Below are positions 1 to 11,014 of a stretch of 64,000 nt of DNA, in pieces. This DNA comes from Oryzihumus leptocrescens. GTDB lineage: Bacteria > Actinomycetota > Actinomycetes > Actinomycetales > Dermatophilaceae. Under the pieces are notes generated by a model that was given only the letters and a program-made list of their open reading frames with translations, had not been told where the DNA came from and ran no database searches. The stretch is from assembly GCF_006716205.1 (NCBI RefSeq), contig NZ_VFOQ01000003.1, positions 124,001-188,000 of the forward strand, read 5' to 3'. Both the position numbers and the translations under genes were made by a program. How positions within the stretch are numbered: position 1 is the first letter of the stretch; every line of letters begins with the position of its first letter.

Positions 1-390
1 GCGGGCCGGCAGCAACCCCGAGCGCACGGCCTCGGCCAGCGGCCCGTGGCACGGCTGGGCGCAGGCGGTGGCCACGGTGACCAGCTGGTGCGCGTCCCGG
101 ACGTGCAGGCTGGGGCTGTGCCCGGCCACCCAGTCGGTCAGGGACGAGGCGCCTGCGGTGGTGGCGCTGCCGCGCTGGTCGGCGTCGGCGACGACGGCCA
201 GGGTCAGCCGTTCGATGCCCCGGCGCAGCGCGTCGAGCTGCTCCAGGGCCTGGCCGAGCCCGCGCTGCGGCACCCGCCAGGTGTCCTCGGTCACGGCCTG
301 GTCCAGGCAGCCCAGGGCATCGGCCAGCGCACCCGTGACAGGGTCACCGGCCTGCACCGCGAGATCCCCCTGCATGGTTCGAACATACAT
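1..390 (-). CDS. DUF222 (13E12-type, HNH endonuclease family) protein, N-terminal part, cut by window edge
   Basis: The reading frame is open from the ATG at 390 to base 1, giving 130 codons of the N-terminal half; the rest lies outside the window. The stretch LTLAVVADADQRG followed by SLTDWVAGHSPSLHVRDAHQ is typical of DUF222, which in actinobacteria usually precedes a C-terminal HNH nuclease domain; that domain is not visible here. A second in-frame ATG at 375 is possible. ATG 390 is preferred because a weak GGTGG lies just upstream. An SOS-box-like palindrome overlaps the start, which fits known DNA-damage control of some 13E12-family genes. The family call is confident. The molecular role is not established from this sequence. 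Confidence 0.75.
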   Translation of the reverse strand, partial: MYVRTMQGDLAVQAGDPVTGALADALGCLDQAVTEDTWRVPQRGLGQALEQLDALRRGIERLTLAVVADADQRGSATTAGASSLTDWVAGHSPSLHVRDAHQLVTVATACAQPCHGPLAEAVRSGLLPAR

Positions 391-394
391 TCGA
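379..394 (-). promoter_or_regulatory. LexA/SOS box overlapping the start of the DUF222 gene
   Basis: The sequence TCGAAC-ATAC-ATTCGA matches the actinobacterial SOS box TCGAAC-N4-GTTCGA with one mismatch. It overlaps the start codon region of the leftward DUF222 gene, so LexA bound here would block initiation. LexA binding is inferred. Confidence 0.7.
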
Positions 395-495
395 CCACCG
401 ACAGGACCTGCCGTCCCGCCGGCTCTCCGGTCGACGACCAACGACTCTGGGCGGCACGCCCCGACAGGCGGTAGAACGTAACCACCCGCGAACTG

Positions 496-520
496 AAGTT
501 GAGCGGAATACACTCAACTT
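496..520 (+). promoter_or_regulatory. HAIR-type operator (HspR) upstream of clpB
   Basis: AAGTTGAG (496-503) and CTCAACTT (513-520) form a perfect inverted repeat with a 9-nt spacer. The core TTGAG-N9-CTCAA closely matches the HspR-associated inverted repeat, CTTGAGT-N7-ACTCAAG. It lies about 55 bases before the clpB start. HspR repression of clpB is established in Streptomyces and Mycobacterium; here it is inferred from the motif and position. Confidence 0.8.
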
Positions 521-573
521 TGCCTGCTGTTGCACAGGTGACGTCCCACACGTTCCCGAGGAGCCCGACCACC

Positions 574-3129
<2,556 letters not shown>

Positions 3130-3244
3130 TCCCGCAGGGAACCAGGACGCATGCCGGGTGGCGGCGCGGGCGGCCCGCGCCGCCACCCGTGCGTCGGGAC
3201 CCGGTCCCCGGTCCGTCAGGGCGGCCACAGGTAGCGTGAGCCGC

Positions 3245-3937
3245 ATGCGACGGCACGCGCGGGCCCTGGTGGCCGCCCTCACCCTCGGCCTGGCGCTGAC
3301 CGGGTGCAGCGGCGGCAGCGACACGGCCACCAAGCAGACTCCGGCCCAGCAGCTGGCCGCGGCCAAGAAGACGGTCGACGCCGCGCGCTCGCTGCACCTG
3401 GTGCTGCGCTCGTCCGGCATCCCCGGCAGCGCCGGCGGCGTGATCGGGGCCGATGGTGTCGGCACCCATGCCCCGGCGTTCAAGGGCACCCTCGACGCCC
3501 GCATCTCCGGGATCCAGGCCAAGGTCGACGTGGTCGCGACCGGGGGCCAGCTCTACCTCAAGCTGCCGTTCACCACGACGTTCGCGCCGGTGGACCCCAA
3601 GCAGTACAACGCCCCCGACCCGGCCACGCTGTTCTCCGCCGACCAGGGGCTGTCCACCCTGCTGACCGCGACGCAGAACCCCACCCTGGGCGAGAAGAAG
3701 CGCCAGGGCAGCGAGGTGCTGCAGACGGTCAAGGGCACCATCCCCGGCAAGGACGTCGTCTCCCTGCTCGGCAGCGGCGACGCGAACGGCACCTTCGACG
3801 CGACGTACGGCATCACCGACCCGGGTGGGCAGCTGCGCACGATCAGCCTCACCGGCCCGTTCTTCAGCGGTGCCCGCTCGACCTACACGCTGACCCTCGA
3901 CCGCTATGGCGCGCCCGTTGAGATCTCCCGGCCCTAG
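3245..3937 (+). CDS. lprG: LprG/LppX-family cell-envelope lipoprotein
   Basis: The 230-residue protein has a signal peptide ending in the lipobox LALTGC with the lipidated Cys at position 21, followed by the LppX/LprAFG fold. LprG-type lipoproteins bind triacylated lipids and carry them across the envelope. The next gene, a P55-type major facilitator, overlaps this one by 32 bases, the same pairing as M. tuberculosis lprG-Rv1410c. The ATG at 3245 follows a TAGCGT box (3232-3237) by seven bases, so the mRNA is probably leaderless. Lipid export is inferred from family and neighbour. Confidence 0.88.
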   Translation: MRRHARALVAALTLGLALTGCSGGSDTATKQTPAQQLAAAKKTVDAARSLHLVLRSSGIPGSAGGVIGADGVGTHAPAFKGTLDARISGIQAKVDVVATGGQLYLKLPFTTTFAPVDPKQYNAPDPATLFSADQGLSTLLTATQNPTLGEKKRQGSEVLQTVKGTIPGKDVVSLLGSGDANGTFDATYGITDPGGQLRTISLTGPFFSGARSTYTLTLDRYGAPVEISRP

Positions 3938-5579
3938 GGCGCTGCTGGCGCTGGCGTCCACCGCGGTGGCGCTGGCGGCCGCCGACACCTACGTCGTCGT
4001 GGTCGCGCTGCCGGACATGATGTCCGGCGTCGGGCTGGGCGTCGACGCGCTGCAGCAGGCCACGCCCATCGTGTCCGGCTTCCTGCTCGGCTACATCGCC
4101 GTGCTGCCGCTCATCGGGCGCCTCGCCGACCTGCTCCCGCGGCAGCGCATCCTGCTCGCGTGCCTGGCCGTGTTCGTCGTCGGCTCGGTGGTCACCGCCA
4201 CCGCGGTCGAGCTGCCGGTGCTGGTCGGCGGGCGCGTCCTGCAGGGCATCGGCGGCGGGGGCCTGGTGCCCGCCACGCTGGCGCTGGTCGCCGACCTGTG
4301 GCCCCCCGGCCGCCGCGGCACCCCGCTGGGGGTGGTGGGCGCGGTGCAGGAGCTCGGCAGCGTGCTCGGACCGCTGCTGGGCGCGGCCGTGCTCGCGCTC
4401 GCCGACTGGCGGGCCATCTTCTGGCTCAACGTCGTGGCCGGGCTGCTGCTGGCGGCAGGGCTGTGGCGGGCGGGGGCTCCCGGACGCCCGCGTGTGGTGC
4501 CGCTGGTCGTTGCTGTCCTCGCCACCGCGCTGGGCCTGCTCACCCTCACCGCGCCCGAGCGCCTGGTCACCGGCGTGACCACCGGTATCCCGTTCGTCCC
4601 CTTCACGGGCACCTCCCGCCTCGCGACCCCGATCGGGGTCGCGACCGGCGTGCTGCTCCTGGTCCTCGCCGCGGTGACCGTCCGGTCCTGGAGCTCGGTG
4701 CTGCGCCGGGCCGACGTGCCCGGTGCGGTGTGCCTGGCGGTCGCGCTGGGGTCGGTGGTGCTGGCCTTCGCCTCGGCCGACCCGACCCGCGAGGTCGTCG
4801 GGCCCTGGGGGCGGGTGCTCCTGCCGCTGGCCCTCGTGGCCGTCGCCGGCCACGCCTGGCGGCACCGCACCGCCGCGGTCCCGCTCATCGCCCGCGGCGT
4901 GCTCCGCGGGCGGGTGCCGGTCGCCCTGCTGGTCAGCGTCCTGGTCGGCGCCGCGCTCGTGGCCGTCGTCGTGGACGTCCCGGTGCTCGCCCGGCTCGGG
5001 GACCGGTCCCAGACCGGCGCGGCCCTGGTGCTGCTGCGGTTCCTCGTCGCCGTGCCGGTGGGCGCGCTCGTCGGGGGGCGCGCCCTGCGGCACACCGGCG
5101 GCGCCGTCGTCGCCGCCGGGGGGCTGGCCCTGGCCGCGGTCGCCCTGGTGCTCATGTCCGGCTGGGTGCCGGCGGCGCTGGACGGCATCGGCGCGACCGC
5201 GGTCCTCGTCGCGGCCGGCCTGGGCCTGGGCCTGGCCATCGCGCCGGTCAACGCCGCGGCGCTGGCTGACGCACCGGTGGGCGACGCCGGGGTCGCCAGC
5301 GCCCTCGTCGTGGTCGCCCGGATGACCGGGATGGTCGTCGGGCTGGCGGTGCTGACTGCGATCGGCCTGCACCGCTTCTCGGCCGCGGTCAGCGCCCTGC
5401 CCGACCCGACCGACACCGCGGCGCTCGCGCGGGCCGGCGTGGTCCAGGTGCAGTCCGTGCTGCTCGGCGGGGGGATCGCCGCCGGCGCGGCCGCGGTCGC
5501 GGCCCTGTGGCTCGGCATACGGCCCGAGCGGGTGCACGACACGCCCGAGCCGGCCGCCGCGGCCCGCGCGACCTCGTGA
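3906..5579 (+). CDS. MFS efflux transporter, P55/Rv1410c-like
   Basis: The 557-residue integral membrane protein of the DHA2 drug/lipid efflux type has an estimated 14 transmembrane segments. It shows the loop GRLADLLPRQR after segment 2 and the segment-5 motif GAVQELGSVLGPLLG. The start codon lies inside the 3' end of lprG, so translation is likely coupled. In mycobacteria the LprG-P55 pair exports triacylglycerides and affects drug tolerance. The same job is the best guess here because the gene pairing is conserved. The substrate cannot be read from the sequence. Confidence 0.85.
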   Translation: MARPLRSPGPRALLALASTAVALAAADTYVVVVALPDMMSGVGLGVDALQQATPIVSGFLLGYIAVLPLIGRLADLLPRQRILLACLAVFVVGSVVTATAVELPVLVGGRVLQGIGGGGLVPATLALVADLWPPGRRGTPLGVVGAVQELGSVLGPLLGAAVLALADWRAIFWLNVVAGLLLAAGLWRAGAPGRPRVVPLVVAVLATALGLLTLTAPERLVTGVTTGIPFVPFTGTSRLATPIGVATGVLLLVLAAVTVRSWSSVLRRADVPGAVCLAVALGSVVLAFASADPTREVVGPWGRVLLPLALVAVAGHAWRHRTAAVPLIARGVLRGRVPVALLVSVLVGAALVAVVVDVPVLARLGDRSQTGAALVLLRFLVAVPVGALVGGRALRHTGGAVVAAGGLALAAVALVLMSGWVPAALDGIGATAVLVAAGLGLGLAIAPVNAAALADAPVGDAGVASALVVVARMTGMVVGLAVLTAIGLHRFSAAVSALPDPTDTAALARAGVVQVQSVLLGGGIAAGAAAVAALWLGIRPERVHDTPEPAAAARATS

Positions 5580-5582
5580 GGG

Positions 5583-5987
5583 TCAGGCGGCCTTGTGGTG
5601 CGCGGCCTTGTGGCGGTCGACCTTGTGGTGCTGCTCGGCCATGTGCTCGAACGTGCGCATCCGGGTGCGCTTGATCCGGGCCCGGGTGAGCAGCCACGCG
5701 ATGAGCACCGCGCCGACCACCGGCACGAGCCGGTTGACGTCCACGGCCGGGCGCCACACGACGTCGTCGTCGCGGATGATGTAGGCCCCGGCCGGCCGGC
5801 CGCTCACGCCGAAACCCCCGCCCTCGCCCTCGCCACCGTTCTGGTCGTGCCCGGTGCCGCCGCCACCGCCGCCGGTGACCGTGGCCGCGGCGATGATGGT
5901 GACGCCGTTCTTCTCGTACGGTTCGGCGAAGACGCGCCGCACCGTGATCGCGTCACGCGCCGAGGTCATCAGCTCGTCCAGCTTCAT
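5583..5987 (-). CDS. GerW/YtfJ-family protein with C-terminal membrane segment
   Basis: The 134-residue protein begins MKLDELMTSARDAITVRRVF, contains a Gly-rich loop, and carries the GAYIIRDDDVVWRPAVDVNR block of the GerW/YtfJ family. A single hydrophobic segment near residues 98-112 (VVGAVLIAWLLTRA) is followed by a Lys/His-rich tail. The ATG at 5987 is preferred over an in-frame GTG at 5996 because GGAGAGG precedes it. The family was named for Bacillus spore germination, but it is common in non-sporulating actinobacteria, where its role is unknown. It stands alone between the convergent efflux gene and the thi operon. Confidence 0.8.
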   Translation of the reverse strand: MKLDELMTSARDAITVRRVFAEPYEKNGVTIIAAATVTGGGGGGTGHDQNGGEGEGGGFGVSGRPAGAYIIRDDDVVWRPAVDVNRLVPVVGAVLIAWLLTRARIKRTRMRTFEHMAEQHHKVDRHKAAHHKAA

Positions 5988-6088
5988 GGTCCCCACCTCT
6001 CCTGGCCGGGGCCCGCTTCACCGCCGGCCCGCGGCCCGAGCCTGCCCGCGTCGGGGGCATCCGGACAGGTCCGGAGGTCCCGGGGTCC

Positions 6089-6898
6089 TCAGCGGTCCCA
6101 GAGCCGGTGGAAGTGGTGAACCGGCCCGTGGCCGTGCCCGACCTCGAGGGTGTCGGCGGCCGCCAGCGCCCCGGTCAGCCAGTCCTTGGCGTCCCGGGCC
6201 GTGTCCACCCAGGTCTCCCGCTGCGGTCGCAGCGCCGCCAGCGCGGAGGACAGGGAGCAGCCGGTGCCGTGCGTGTTCGTCGTGCTGACCCACGGCGCGC
6301 GCAGCCAGGTCGCTCCCTCGGGCCCGGCGAGCACGTCGGAGGCGGACCCGCTCCCGGCTCGGTGGCCGCCCTTGAGCAGGACCCGCGGCGCGCCGAGGGC
6401 CCGCAGCGCCTGCGCCTGGTCCAGCATCTCCGCCTCGTCCGCGGCCTCGGCCACCCCGAGCAGCCCGGCGGCCTCCGGCAGGTTCGGGGTCACCACGGAG
6501 GCCAGCGGAAGCAGGGCGCGCAGGGCCTCGACCGCGTCATCGGCCAGCAGCCGGTCCCCGCTGGTCGCGACCATCACCGGGTCGAGGACGACGACCGGGC
6601 AGGGGTGGGCGCGCAGGAAGTCGGCCACCGCGCCGGCCAGCTCGGCGGTCGCCAGCATCCCGATCTTGACCGCGTCGACGCGCACGTCGGCGACGAGCGT
6701 CTCCAGCTGCTCGGTGACGAACGCCGTCGGCACCACGTGCACCCCGGTCACCCCGGTCGTGCTCTGCGCGGTCAGGGCGGTCAGCACCGCGGTGCCATAG
6801 GCCCCCAGCGCCGAGAACGTCTTGAGGTCGGCCTGCACGCCCGCCCCGCCGGAGGGGTCGCTGCCGGCGATGGTCAGGGCGACCGGCGGCCGGGTCAC
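6089..6898 (-). CDS. thiD: Hydroxymethylpyrimidine/phosphomethylpyrimidine kinase ThiD
   Basis: The 269-residue ribokinase-fold enzyme phosphorylates HMP and HMP-P for thiamine synthesis. It shows the N-terminal block TIAGSDPSGGAGVQADLKTF and the C-terminal anion-hole motif THGTGCSLSSA. The GTG start at 6898 overlaps the thiE stop by four bases, showing translational coupling. It is the last gene of the leftward thiM-thiE-thiD operon controlled by the TPP riboswitch at 8376-8455. The protein is full length for the family. Confidence 0.95.
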   Translation of the reverse strand: MTRPPVALTIAGSDPSGGAGVQADLKTFSALGAYGTAVLTALTAQSTTGVTGVHVVPTAFVTEQLETLVADVRVDAVKIGMLATAELAGAVADFLRAHPCPVVVLDPVMVATSGDRLLADDAVEALRALLPLASVVTPNLPEAAGLLGVAEAADEAEMLDQAQALRALGAPRVLLKGGHRAGSGSASDVLAGPEGATWLRAPWVSTTNTHGTGCSLSSALAALRPQRETWVDTARDAKDWLTGALAAADTLEVGHGHGPVHHFHRLWDR

Positions 6899-7542
6899 GC
6901 CCGCGCTCCCGCGTTGTCCCACGCCGCGCGCAGGGCCCGGGTCGCCGAGGCCACGTCCTGCTGGCCGCAGATGGCGCTGACGACGGCGATGCCCGCCGCG
7001 TCGGTCGCCCGGACCTGCGCCGCCTGCTCGAGGCCGATCCCGCCGATCGCCACGCACGGCACCGGGCTGAGGGTCACGATCCGGGCGAGCCGCTCCAGCC
7101 CGCCCGGCTCGGCGCCGTCGGGCTTGGTCGTCTGGGCGAACACCGGCCCGACGCCGAGGTAGTCGACGTCCGCGCCGCGCGCGGCCTCGACGTGGTCCGT
7201 GGTCTGCACGGACAGCCCCAGGTATGCCGCGTGGCCCAGTCGCGCCCGTGCCTCACGGGGGTCCGTGTCGCCCTGCCCGACGTGGGCGCCCTGCGCCCCG
7301 ATCGCCTCGACCAGGTGCACCGCGTCGTTGACGACCAGGGGCACGCCGGTGCCCGCCAGCGCCCGGGCGACGGCCCGGCCCAGGGTGACCAGCTCCGCGT
7401 CGCCGGCCGCGGGGTCGCGCAGCTGCACCACGCTCACCCCGGCCGCGACGGCGGCGGACACGGTGGCCGGCACCCCCAGGGTCCCGCACAGGCGGGTGTC
7501 GGTGACCAGGTAGAGCGACAGGTCCAGCGGCGGGCGGGTCAT
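6895..7542 (-). CDS. thiE: Thiamine-phosphate synthase ThiE
   Basis: The 215-residue TIM-barrel enzyme joins HMP pyrophosphate and thiazole phosphate to form thiamine phosphate. Typical blocks are LYLVTDTRL at the start, VVQLRDP, NDAVHL, GAHVGQGD, YLGVGPVFAQTTKPD and the phosphate-binding AIGGIG. Its stop overlaps the thiD start, and thiM ends three bases upstream. The three genes form one operon that lets the cell build thiamine from HMP and salvaged thiazole. No thiC or thiG is visible in the window. Confidence 0.95.
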   Translation of the reverse strand: MTRPPLDLSLYLVTDTRLCGTLGVPATVSAAVAAGVSVVQLRDPAAGDAELVTLGRAVARALAGTGVPLVVNDAVHLVEAIGAQGAHVGQGDTDPREARARLGHAAYLGLSVQTTDHVEAARGADVDYLGVGPVFAQTTKPDGAEPGGLERLARIVTLSPVPCVAIGGIGLEQAAQVRATDAAGIAVVSAICGQQDVASATRALRAAWDNAGARA

Positions 7543-7545
7543 CGG

Positions 7546-8367
7546 TCAGCCCAGCCGGACCCGCTCGGTGAGCGCCTCGGGGGTCAGCGCGGCCAGCTCG
7601 TCCAGCAGCGCCACCGCGAAGGACCCCGGTCCGGCGGTGCGCGCGGCGGCCTCGTCGGCGGCGACGGTCAGCGTCGCGGTGGCCGCGGTCGCCGCGAGCA
7701 GCGGGTCCTCCACGCACCCGGCGAACGCGGCCATGAGCGCCCCGAGGGCGCAGCCGACCCCGGTGACGCGCGTCAGCCACTCGTGCCCGTTGGCGACGGT
7801 GACCAGGCGCTCACCGTCGGTGAGGTGGTCCACCGGCCCGCTGACGGCGACCACGGTGCCGTGGCTGCCGGCCAGGGCGCGGGCCGCGTCGAGCGCCGCC
7901 TCGGGGGTGTCCAGGCTGTCCACGCCCTTGCCCCCGGCGCCGCCGGCGAGGGCCATGACCTCCGAGGCGTTGCCGCGGACCACGGCCGGGGCCGCGACGG
8001 AGAGCAGGCGCAGCGCGATACCGGTGCGCCACCCCAGCAGGGGGCCCACCGCGACCGGGTCCAGCACCCACGGGGTCCCGGCGCGGCCGGCGGCGGCGAC
8101 CGCCTGCTCCATCGCCGCGGCGGTCTCGCCGTAGGGCGTGCCGACGTTGACAAGCACGCCACTGGCCACCCCGGCGAAGACTCCCGACTCCTCGGGGTTG
8201 TCGACCATGGCCGGGGCGGCGCCGGTGGCCAGGAGCAGGTTGGCCGTCCACTGGGCGACGACGATGTTGGTCAGGCACTGCACCAGGGGCGAGCGCTCGC
8301 GCAGGGTGGCGAGGGCGTCGCCGACGGCGGCGGCGGTGACGGGGGAGACGGGCGTGGTCGCGACCAT
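7546..8367 (-). CDS. thiM: Hydroxyethylthiazole kinase ThiM
   Basis: The 273-residue enzyme phosphorylates hydroxyethylthiazole, a salvage step. Family blocks include [17 protein letters not shown], the acidic ESGVFA region and the catalytic-loop Cys in TGVGCALGA. It is the first gene of the thiMED operon. The ATG at 8367 follows the TPP riboswitch directly, so the riboswitch probably blocks ribosome access or terminates transcription when TPP is plentiful. Confidence 0.95.
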   Translation of the reverse strand: MVATTPVSPVTAAAVGDALATLRERSPLVQCLTNIVVAQWTANLLLATGAAPAMVDNPEESGVFAGVASGVLVNVGTPYGETAAAMEQAVAAAGRAGTPWVLDPVAVGPLLGWRTGIALRLLSVAAPAVVRGNASEVMALAGGAGGKGVDSLDTPEAALDAARALAGSHGTVVAVSGPVDHLTDGERLVTVANGHEWLTRVTGVGCALGALMAAFAGCVEDPLLAATAATATLTVAADEAAARTAGPGSFAVALLDELAALTPEALTERVRLG

Positions 8368-8375
8368 GACGGTGA

Positions 8376-8455
8376 CGTCCCTTCGCTAGTGCGAGCTAGA
8401 TCAGGTTCAACGGGTGTGTTCTCAGCCGGTGCGGACCGGCACCCCGCGTCGCCGG
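8376..8455 (-). promoter_or_regulatory. TPP riboswitch (THI element) ahead of thiMED
   Basis: Read on the minus strand, the leader contains the conserved segments GCGGGGTGCC, GGCTGAGA, ACCCGTTGAACCTGATC and AGCGAAGGGA in the right order and spacing for a THI-box. It ends about ten bases before the thiM start. The match is to the established consensus and does not rest on folding software. Confidence 0.95.
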
Positions 8456-8594
8456 CGACTCTAGCCGAGCACCTTGGTACGCCCACCTCGCCCCTTTGCC
8501 CGATGACACCCGGCGGGGCGGGGCATAGGGCGGAAGGGCAGGGGCGAGGGCAGTCGCCCGCACCCCGTCGCGAACCCGACCCTGGAGGTCTGCC

Positions 8595-10022
8595 ATGCAC
8601 CCCGTCGACGACCGCGCCCTGACCGACCTGCGCACCAGCGTCGGGGGGACGGTGCTCCAGGAAGGGGACGAGGAGTTCGACGACGCGCTGGAGAAGGCGG
8701 TCTGGAACGGCGACGTCCACCGGCGTCCCGCGCTCGTCGTCGAGGCGATCAGCGCCCGCGACGTCGCCACGGTCATCGCCTTCGCCCGCGAGCACCGGCT
8801 CGACCTGACCGTGCGCGGGGGTGGGCACAGCTTCGCCGGGCACGCGGTCTCCGAGGGCGGGCTGATGCTCGACCTCGGCCCGCTCGACCGGGTCGACGTC
8901 GACCCGAGGGCACGTCGCGCGCGGGTCGGCGGCGGGGCACGATGGTCCGACCTCGACGCCGCGGCGGCCGCCCACGGCCTGGCGGTCACCGGTGGCTTCG
9001 TCAGCCACACCGGCGTCGGCGGCCTGACCCTCGGCGGCGGCATGGGCTGGCTGACCCGGCGGTGCGGCCTGACCTGCGACAGCCTGGTGTCCGCGCAGGT
9101 GGTCACCGCCGACGGCCGCACCGTGACCGCCTCGGCCGACTCCGAGCCGGACCTGTTCTGGGCGCTGCGCGGCGGCGGCGGCAACTTCGGGGTGGTGACC
9201 TCGTTCGAGTTCGCGCTCCACGAGGTCGACCAGCTGGCCAACGTCGGGTTGTTCTTCTGGGCGCCGCAGGACGCGCGCGAGCCGCTGCGTGCCGCGGCCC
9301 GCGTCATCCCGGCCCTGCCACGGGAGTACGGCGCGTTCATCGGCGGGCTGACCGCGCCGCCGGCGCCGTTCGTGCCGGTGGAGCGCCAGGGGACGACGGC
9401 GTTCGTCGTGGGCGTGATCGGCTGGGGTGCTCCGCACGAGCACGCCGAGGTGGTGGCGCCGATCCAGGAGCTGGCCCCGGCATTCGAGCTGGTGACCTCG
9501 ATGCCGTACTCCGCGCTGCAGCAGATGTTCGACGACAGCGCGCCGTGGCGGATCAAGGGCTACGAGAAGGCGCTCTGGCTGGAGGAGCTGTCCGACCCGG
9601 TCATCGACGTGGTGCTGGACTTCCTGCCGCGCAAGACGTCGCCCCTGAGCTTCATGCCGATCTTCGCCCTGGGCGGGGCGTTCGCCGACGTGCCGGACGA
9701 GGCCACCGCGTTCAGCGGCTCCCGCCGCAACCTGTGGGCTCTCAATATCGCCGCCGTCGCCGAGGACGCCGGGATGCTCGCGGTCGACCGGGACTGGGTC
9801 CAGCGGTTCTGGACGGCGCTGCAGCCCTGGGCGCAGGGTGTCGGCAGCTACGTCAACTTCATCGCCGACGAGGACGAGGCGCGGGTCAGGGCCAGCTACG
9901 GCGAGGCGAAGTACGCCCGGCTGGCTGCCATCAAGGCCCGGTGGGACCCGGACAACGTGTTCCACCACAACGCCAACATTCGGCCGACGCCGGCCGCCCA
10001 GGCGGCTGTCACGCTGGCCTGA
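8595..10022 (+). CDS. FAD-linked oxidase, berberine-bridge-enzyme-like
   Basis: The 475-residue FAD-binding oxidase has a PCMH-type FAD domain with VRGGGHSFAG (His78, the expected covalent flavin site) and GVGGLTLGGGMGWL. A C-terminal BBE segment contains YVNF and DPDNVFHHNANI. Bicovalent members carry a Cys in the GxCxxVG loop; here that loop reads GGFVSHTG, so only the His link is expected. Relatives include 6-hydroxynicotine and sugar or polyketide oxidases. The substrate cannot be told. It stands alone, divergent from the thiamine operon. Confidence 0.85.
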   Translation: MHPVDDRALTDLRTSVGGTVLQEGDEEFDDALEKAVWNGDVHRRPALVVEAISARDVATVIAFAREHRLDLTVRGGGHSFAGHAVSEGGLMLDLGPLDRVDVDPRARRARVGGGARWSDLDAAAAAHGLAVTGGFVSHTGVGGLTLGGGMGWLTRRCGLTCDSLVSAQVVTADGRTVTASADSEPDLFWALRGGGGNFGVVTSFEFALHEVDQLANVGLFFWAPQDAREPLRAAARVIPALPREYGAFIGGLTAPPAPFVPVERQGTTAFVVGVIGWGAPHEHAEVVAPIQELAPAFELVTSMPYSALQQMFDDSAPWRIKGYEKALWLEELSDPVIDVVLDFLPRKTSPLSFMPIFALGGAFADVPDEATAFSGSRRNLWALNIAAVAEDAGMLAVDRDWVQRFWTALQPWAQGVGSYVNFIADEDEARVRASYGEAKYARLAAIKARWDPDNVFHHNANIRPTPAAQAAVTLA

Positions 10023-10098
10023 CCTGCGGAGGTGCCGCGGGCAGCGTGGCCCCGGAGGGGGACCTCAGGGAGCCCGTTCGCAACAGAGGAGGCGCCTG

Positions 10099-10197
10099 AT
10101 GGACAAGGTGCTGATCGGCGCGCTGATGGGGTTGCTCGCCACGTTGGCGGTGTTCATCCTCATCGTGTTCTTCGCGGCCATCTTCACGTCGCCCTGA
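10099..10197 (+). CDS. Small single-pass membrane protein (32 aa)
   Basis: The 32-residue protein, starting MDKVLIGALMGLL, is almost one hydrophobic helix ending IFTSP. AGAGGAGG lies 7-13 bases before the ATG, a far stronger ribosome-binding site than most genes here have, which supports it being real. It follows the BBE-like oxidase by 76 bases. No family is recognised. Small hydrophobic proteins of this kind often bind and regulate larger membrane proteins, but no partner is shown here. Confidence 0.55.
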   Translation: MDKVLIGALMGLLATLAVFILIVFFAAIFTSP

Positions 10198-10219
10198 CCT
10201 CGCGCGTATGCCGCGCCCC

Positions 10220-11014
10220 TCACCGGGCGCGGCGGGCGGCCCTGCGGTAGCGGCGCAGCTCGCGGGCGGTGGCCAGGCGGACCAGGCCGGGTGCGAACCG
10301 CTGCGCCCAGGCGGCGAGCCGCGCCTGGCGCGGGGCCACGACGAGCGCGGGGTTCTTGGGCAGCGCTTCCACGACGATGCGGGCGAGCTCCTCGGCCGGG
10401 AGCAGGTGCGGGCGGAGCCGTTCGACCAGGGCGGGGGCCTCCCCGTTGACGCCGGTCGCGGGCACGTCGCGGTTGACCGCCTGCAGCAGCGGGGTGTCGA
10501 CGAAGCCGGGGCACACGGCGGTCACCTTCACCCCGTGCGCGCGGGCCTCCATGCGCAGCGCCTGGGACAGGGCCACGACCGCGTGCTTCGTCGCGGTGTA
10601 GGGAGCCATGACCGGCGCGGGAAGCAGCCCGGCGAGGGAGGCGGTGTTGACGATGTGGCCGCTGCGCTGGGCCCGCATGAGGGGGTAGACGGCCTCAATG
10701 CCGTGCACGACGCCGCGCAGGTTGACGTCGATGGTGCGGTCCCAGTGCTCGGGGGAGAGCTCCTCGACGAGGCCCCCGGTGGCGATGCCGGCGTTGTTGT
10801 AGAACACGTCGATCCGGCCGTGCTCCTCCACGACGCGCCGCGCGACCCGCGCGAACGCCTGCCGGTCGGTCACGTCCAGGTGCACGTGCTCGGGATCGCG
10901 CGGGTGGACGTCCGCGACGACGACGGTGTCACCGAGGCGGGAGTGGGCCGTGGCGAGGGCGGCGCCGATGCCGCTCGCCCCGCCGCTGATGAGGACGACG
11001 CGCTGCTGGCTCAT
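10220..11014 (-). CDS. Short-chain dehydrogenase/reductase
   Basis: The 264-residue classical SDR has the nucleotide-binding motif SGGASGIGAALA, NNAGIA, the catalytic Ser in NTASLAG and YTATK with the catalytic Tyr and Lys. The ATG at 11014 overlaps the stop of the upstream monooxygenase gene by four bases, so the two proteins are probably made together. SDRs paired with Baeyer-Villiger monooxygenases often interconvert the alcohol and the ketone that the monooxygenase attacks; that link is inference from context. Confidence 0.87.
   Translation of the reverse strand: MSQQRVVLISGGASGIGAALATAHSRLGDTVVVADVHPRDPEHVHLDVTDRQAFARVARRVVEEHGRIDVFYNNAGIATGGLVEELSPEHWDRTIDVNLRGVVHGIEAVYPLMRAQRSGHIVNTASLAGLLPAPVMAPYTATKHAVVALSQALRMEARAHGVKVTAVCPGFVDTPLLQAVNRDVPATGVNGEAPALVERLRPHLLPAEELARIVVEALPKNPALVVAPRQARLAAWAQRFAPGLVRLATARELRRYRRAARRAR

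Noticed and set aside
3864-5537. Open frame on the minus strand inside the P55-like efflux gene
   Set aside because: Composition is Arg/Gly/His/Asp-rich without hydrophobic segments or family motifs; the plus strand holds a clear 14-segment transporter.
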